A DNA stretch of 7,496 nucleotides, taken from the NCBI GenBank assembly GCA_903918155.1, contig CAIXDD010000366.1, positions 1-7,496 of the forward strand. Direction: 5' to 3'. This DNA is from an uncultured Hyphomicrobiales bacterium. Its GTDB lineage: Bacteria > Pseudomonadota > Alphaproteobacteria > Rhizobiales > Beijerinckiaceae. Position 1 is the stretch's first letter, and each line of letters opens with the position of its first letter. The notes under the pieces were generated by a model that saw nothing but the letters and a program-made list of their open reading frames with translations, made no database searches and was not told the origin of the DNA. The translations under genes and the position numbers were made by a program. This document shows positions 5,416 through 7,496 of this stretch, one piece after another.

Positions 5416-6441
5416 ATGTCCGCGTTTGAACGACACCTCTCGCTGTGGGTCCTGGCCTGCATCGTCGCGGGAATCGCGGCGGGCCATGCGGCGCCGGGAT
5501 TTTTTTATGTCGTCAGTTCCGCCGAGATCGCGAAGGTGAACCTGCCGGTCGCCGGTCTCGTCTGGCTGATGATCGTGCCCATGTTGCTGCGTATCGATTT
5601 TTCGGCGCTGGGCGGCGTCGGTGCCTATTGGCGCGGCATGGGCGTGACTCTCTTCGTCAATTGGGCGGTGAAGCCCTTTTCCATGGCGTTGCTCGGCTGG
5701 TTTTTCGTGGGCCATCTCTTTCGCCCCTATCTGCCGGCGGACCAGATCGAGTCTTACATCGCCGGGCTCATCCTGCTGGCGGCGGCGCCATGCACGGCGA
5801 TGGTCTTCGTGTGGAGCAATCTGACGCGCGGCGAACCGCATTTCACCTTGTCGCAGGTCGCGCTCAACGATGCGGTGATGGTGGTGGCTTTCGCGCCCAT
5901 CGTCGGCCTGCTGCTGGGCTTGTCGGCCATCGTCGTGCCGTGGGATACGCTGACGCTCTCCGTCGTTCTCTATATCGTCGCGCCGGCGGCGGCCGCGCAG
6001 GTCTTGCGGCGGCGCATGCTGGCGAGAAGCGGCCAAAAGGGGCTCGACGCGCTGCTCGCAAGGCTCGCGCCCGTCTCCCTCGTCGCGCTGCTCGCCACGC
6101 TGGTCTTGCTGTTCGGCTTTCAGGGCGAGCGCATCGCCGCGCAGCCGTTCGTGATCGCGCTGCTCGCCGCGCCCATTCTCATCCAGGTCTATTTCAACGC
6201 GGGCCTCGCCTATCTTCTTAATCGCATGGCCGGCGAGGCCCATTGCGTCGCAGGCCCTTCCGCGCTGATCGGGGCGAGCAATTTCTTCGAATTGGCGGTG
6301 GCCGCCGCGATCAGCCTTTTCGGCCTCCAATCCGGCGCGGCGCTGGCCACGGTGGTGGGCGTGCTGATCGAAGTGCCGGTGATGCTCTCGGTGGTGAAGA
6401 TCGTCAACGCCAGCAAGGATTGGTACGAGCGCAAGACGTAA
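5416..6441 (+). CDS. acr3: Arsenite efflux permease of the ACR3 (BART superfamily) type
   Basis: A 341-residue inner-membrane protein with about ten hydrophobic segments, which exports arsenite (and perhaps antimonite) using the membrane gradient. Family landmarks are 'NLPVAGLVWLMIVPMLLRIDF' (42-62), 'LLAAAPCTAMVFVWSNLTRG' (120-139) with the invariant Cys126, 'FTLSQVALNDAVMVVAFAPIV' (143-163), 'GASNFFELAVAAAISLFG' (286-303), and 'GVLIEVPVMLSVVKIVN' (315-331) with a conserved Glu319. The Cys and the late Glu correspond to residues needed for transport in studied Acr3 proteins. The length is normal. The ATG follows the arsC stop directly and has GGAGG at 5406-5410, so translation is coupled. 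It completes the arsR-arsC-acr3 set; no arsB, arsA, arsD, arsH or arsM is present. Confidence 0.93.
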   Translation: MSAFERHLSLWVLACIVAGIAAGHAAPGFFYVVSSAEIAKVNLPVAGLVWLMIVPMLLRIDFSALGGVGAYWRGMGVTLFVNWAVKPFSMALLGWFFVGHLFRPYLPADQIESYIAGLILLAAAPCTAMVFVWSNLTRGEPHFTLSQVALNDAVMVVAFAPIVGLLLGLSAIVVPWDTLTLSVVLYIVAPAAAAQVLRRRMLARSGQKGLDALLARLAPVSLVALLATLVLLFGFQGERIAAQPFVIALLAAPILIQVYFNAGLAYLLNRMAGEAHCVAGPSALIGASNFFELAVAAAISLFGLQSGAALATVVGVLIEVPVMLSVVKIVNASKDWYERKT

Positions 6442-6446
6442 GGGAA

Positions 6447-6460
6447 GGGCCGCCCGGCCC
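6447..6460 (+). terminator. Possible weak terminator hairpin after acr3
   Basis: Six bases after the acr3 stop, GGGCCG and CGGCCC form a compact inverted repeat (six pairs with a 2-base turn, or five pairs with a 4-base loop). It is followed by GACCCGTCTT rather than a real T tract, so termination would be inefficient or Rho-assisted. It is the only stem in the gap between the ars operon and the next gene. Confidence 0.25.
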
Positions 6461-6521
6461 GACCCGTCTTGATCGAACGCCGTCCCTGATGCAGCATGGC
6501 GTTTTGATCGAGGTTTTTTTC

Positions 6522-7352
6522 ATGGATTCGATTGCGCCATGGGGCTTTTTCAAGCCCGGCCGTCTGGCGGGCCTTTTTCTCGCGACGACAGGATCATTGC
6601 CGCGCACCTATCTTGGGAAGCGGATTTTCTTCGGGCTGCGCGGGGTGTCGCGCCTGTTCCTCGGGTCCTCGCCGCTCGACGTGGTGCGCCTTGGCGCGAA
6701 ACTGCGCATTCATGCGTCCGGCAATGTCTGCGAGGGACGGATCTTGTTCAACGAGGCCTATTTCGATCTCGAAGAGCGCCATTTCCTGCAAGGCGTTCTG
6801 CCGCGCGACGCGGTGTTCGTGGACGCGGGCGCCAATATCGGCGGATATAGTTTCAGCGTGGCGCAATCGCGCCTTGACGCAATTGTCTTGGCGATCGAGG
6901 CGCATCCCGATCTTTTCGCGCGGCTCACGTTCAACGTATCGCAAAATCCAGGCCTCAGGATGCGCGCGTTCCATTGCGCCCTTGCGGCGCAGGACGGCGA
7001 GGTCGACCTGTTCTGCAACGAGGCCAACGCCGGCGAGAATTCCATCAAGATCGAGAGCGCCGGCGGCCGCGCGCGCAAGGTCGCCGCGCGCACATTGTTG
7101 AGCGTGCTGCAGGAAAGCGGCGTGCGGCGCGTCGACGCCTTGAAGATCGACATAGAAGGCGCGGAGGACAGCGTTCTCGGCGCGTTTTTTGACGCCGCGG
7201 AGCGCGCGCTCCACCCGACATGCATCCTGATCGAAAAATCATTCCACCGCTGGGATTACGATCTGTTCGGGCTTCTGGCGCGGATGGGCTATCGCGAGGT
7301 CCGCGCCTTCCGCAACAATGTCGCGCTGATGCGCGCGCGGGACAGCGGGTGA
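6522..7352 (+). CDS. FkbM-family SAM-dependent methyltransferase
   Basis: A protein of 276 residues. The SAM-binding motif I is 'VFVDAGANIGGYS' (98-110), the acidic motif II is 'LAIEAHPDLFARLTFNV' (123-139), and the FkbM hallmark is 'DALKIDIEGAEDSVLGAF' (205-222). Members methylate hydroxyl groups of sugars, lipopolysaccharide or exopolysaccharide parts, or secondary metabolites; the target here is unknown. The frame is open far upstream (from 6243, inside acr3), but the ATG at 6522 has CGAGG at 6509-6513 with an 8-bp T-rich spacer. The ATG at 6489 has no such site. The first 60 residues are basic and hydrophobic and lie outside the methyltransferase core. It follows acr3 by 80 bp on the same strand, possibly as a read-through passenger; nothing links it to arsenic (it is not an ArsM, which has a different cysteine pattern). 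Confidence 0.85.
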   Translation: MDSIAPWGFFKPGRLAGLFLATTGSLPRTYLGKRIFFGLRGVSRLFLGSSPLDVVRLGAKLRIHASGNVCEGRILFNEAYFDLEERHFLQGVLPRDAVFVDAGANIGGYSFSVAQSRLDAIVLAIEAHPDLFARLTFNVSQNPGLRMRAFHCALAAQDGEVDLFCNEANAGENSIKIESAGGRARKVAARTLLSVLQESGVRRVDALKIDIEGAEDSVLGAFFDAAERALHPTCILIEKSFHRWDYDLFGLLARMGYREVRAFRNNVALMRARDSG

Positions 7353-7390
7353 AGAGAAGCGCGTCGGAGACATGCAAGCGTCGAAGAAAC

Positions 7391-7435
7391 TGGTGCCGCA
7401 CGAGGGATTCGACCCCCCGACCCCGTCATTACGAA
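7391..7435 (-). pseudogene. 3' half of tRNA-Thr(CGU): probable attachment-site remnant
   Basis: Read on the - strand, this is the 3' part of a tRNA. Anticodon loop TTCGTAA (7435-7429, anticodon CGU) is followed by the 3' anticodon-stem strand TGACG (7428-7424), variable loop GGGTC (7423-7419), T arm GGGGG/CCCTC (7418-7414 and 7406-7402), acceptor strand GTGCGGC (7401-7395), discriminator A (7394) and encoded CCA (7393-7391). Upstream the sequence no longer fits: bases 7440-7436 give GACTT, which cannot pair with TGACG, and no D arm or 5' acceptor strand (expected GCCGCAC) is found before the window ends. The T-loop begins G-T-C instead of the near-universal T-T-C. A functional tRNA is excluded. 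A tRNA 3' end cut at the anticodon loop is the usual core of an integrase attachment site, so I read it as the far att site of an integrated element. Confidence 0.8.
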
Positions 7436-7496
7436 AAGTCGGTGCGGTCTAAAAAGCCATAAATTATGGGGATAAACAGCTCTTATTTTTGAATCC
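7436..7496. other. AT-rich segment beyond the tRNA fragment, likely edge of a mobile element
   Basis: These 61 bases have about 38% G+C by hand count, far below the rest of the window, and contain no gene or recognisable repeat. The change in composition begins where the tRNA homology stops. This suits the end of an integrated element that continues to the right, but the stretch is too short to prove it. Confidence 0.45.

Noticed and set aside
4762..6330. Open frame of 522 codons on the - strand across arsC and acr3
   Set aside because: It is antisense to two recognised genes, with a low-complexity Arg/Asp/Gln/His-rich translation and no family signature.
4547..6441. The ars operon as cargo of the inferred mobile element
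   Set aside because: The polarity of the tRNA fragment puts the element to the right of 7435, and the ars genes show no visible base-composition shift from their neighbours.
6469..6511. Direct repeat TTGATCGA (6469-6476 and 6504-6511) before the FkbM gene
   Set aside because: Eight bases recurring once at 35-bp spacing is readily explained by chance and one copy overlaps the ribosome-binding site; no further support.
7391..7463. Complete functional tRNA-Thr on the - strand
   Set aside because: Only the 3' half fits. The 5' anticodon strand does not pair, no D arm or 5' acceptor strand GCCGCAC is present, and T54 is changed.

Overview
This window looks like a chromosomal segment from a high-GC alphaproteobacterium, plausibly of the Hyphomicrobiales (Rhizobium/Methylocystis-type). 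The reasons are GC-rich codon use throughout (roughly two thirds G+C by eye), long antisense open frames caused by that composition, and family-level features such as a Bug-type receptor with the 'FYKGKQITLTIGYGPGGGYD' style N-terminus and an ArsR-ArsC-Acr3 gene set. Genus cannot be fixed from the sequence alone.

Left part (1-2205, all + strand): the C-terminal 148 residues of a D-isomer-specific 2-hydroxyacid dehydrogenase with its catalytic Arg/Glu/His; an exported Bug (tripartite tricarboxylate transporter receptor) solute-binding protein without its membrane partners here; and an exported lipocalin-like protein. Middle part (2213-4425, - strand): a small exported protein of unknown function with four cysteines, whose start is preceded by a nearly perfect 24-bp tandem duplication, and upstream of it a membrane-anchored stand-alone glutamate-synthase (GltB) FMN/3Fe-4S domain protein. 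The two blocks converge with only 7 bp between stop codons.

Right part (4547-6441, + strand): a compact arsenic-resistance operon, arsR - arsC - acr3. It diverges from the GltB-like gene across a 121-bp region. The arsR and arsC frames overlap by 4 bp (GTGA) and acr3 starts on the base after the arsC stop. The three proteins form a complete arsenate detoxification route: the repressor senses arsenite, ArsC reduces arsenate to arsenite, and Acr3 exports it. A FkbM-family methyltransferase (6522-7352) follows after an 80-bp gap and probably has an unrelated role.

The most interesting signal is at the right edge. Positions 7391-7435 on the - strand are the 3' half of a tRNA-Thr (anticodon CGU), from the anticodon loop to the encoded CCA end. 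The 5' half is missing, and homology stops exactly at the anticodon loop. From there base composition falls to about 38% GC. This is the expected picture of the distal attachment site of a mobile element integrated in a tRNA gene. By the standard geometry the element should lie to the right, beyond the window, with the intact tRNA-Thr at its far end. No integrase is visible inside the window. I did not find a clearly novel multi-gene system; the possible unexplored content lies beyond the right edge.
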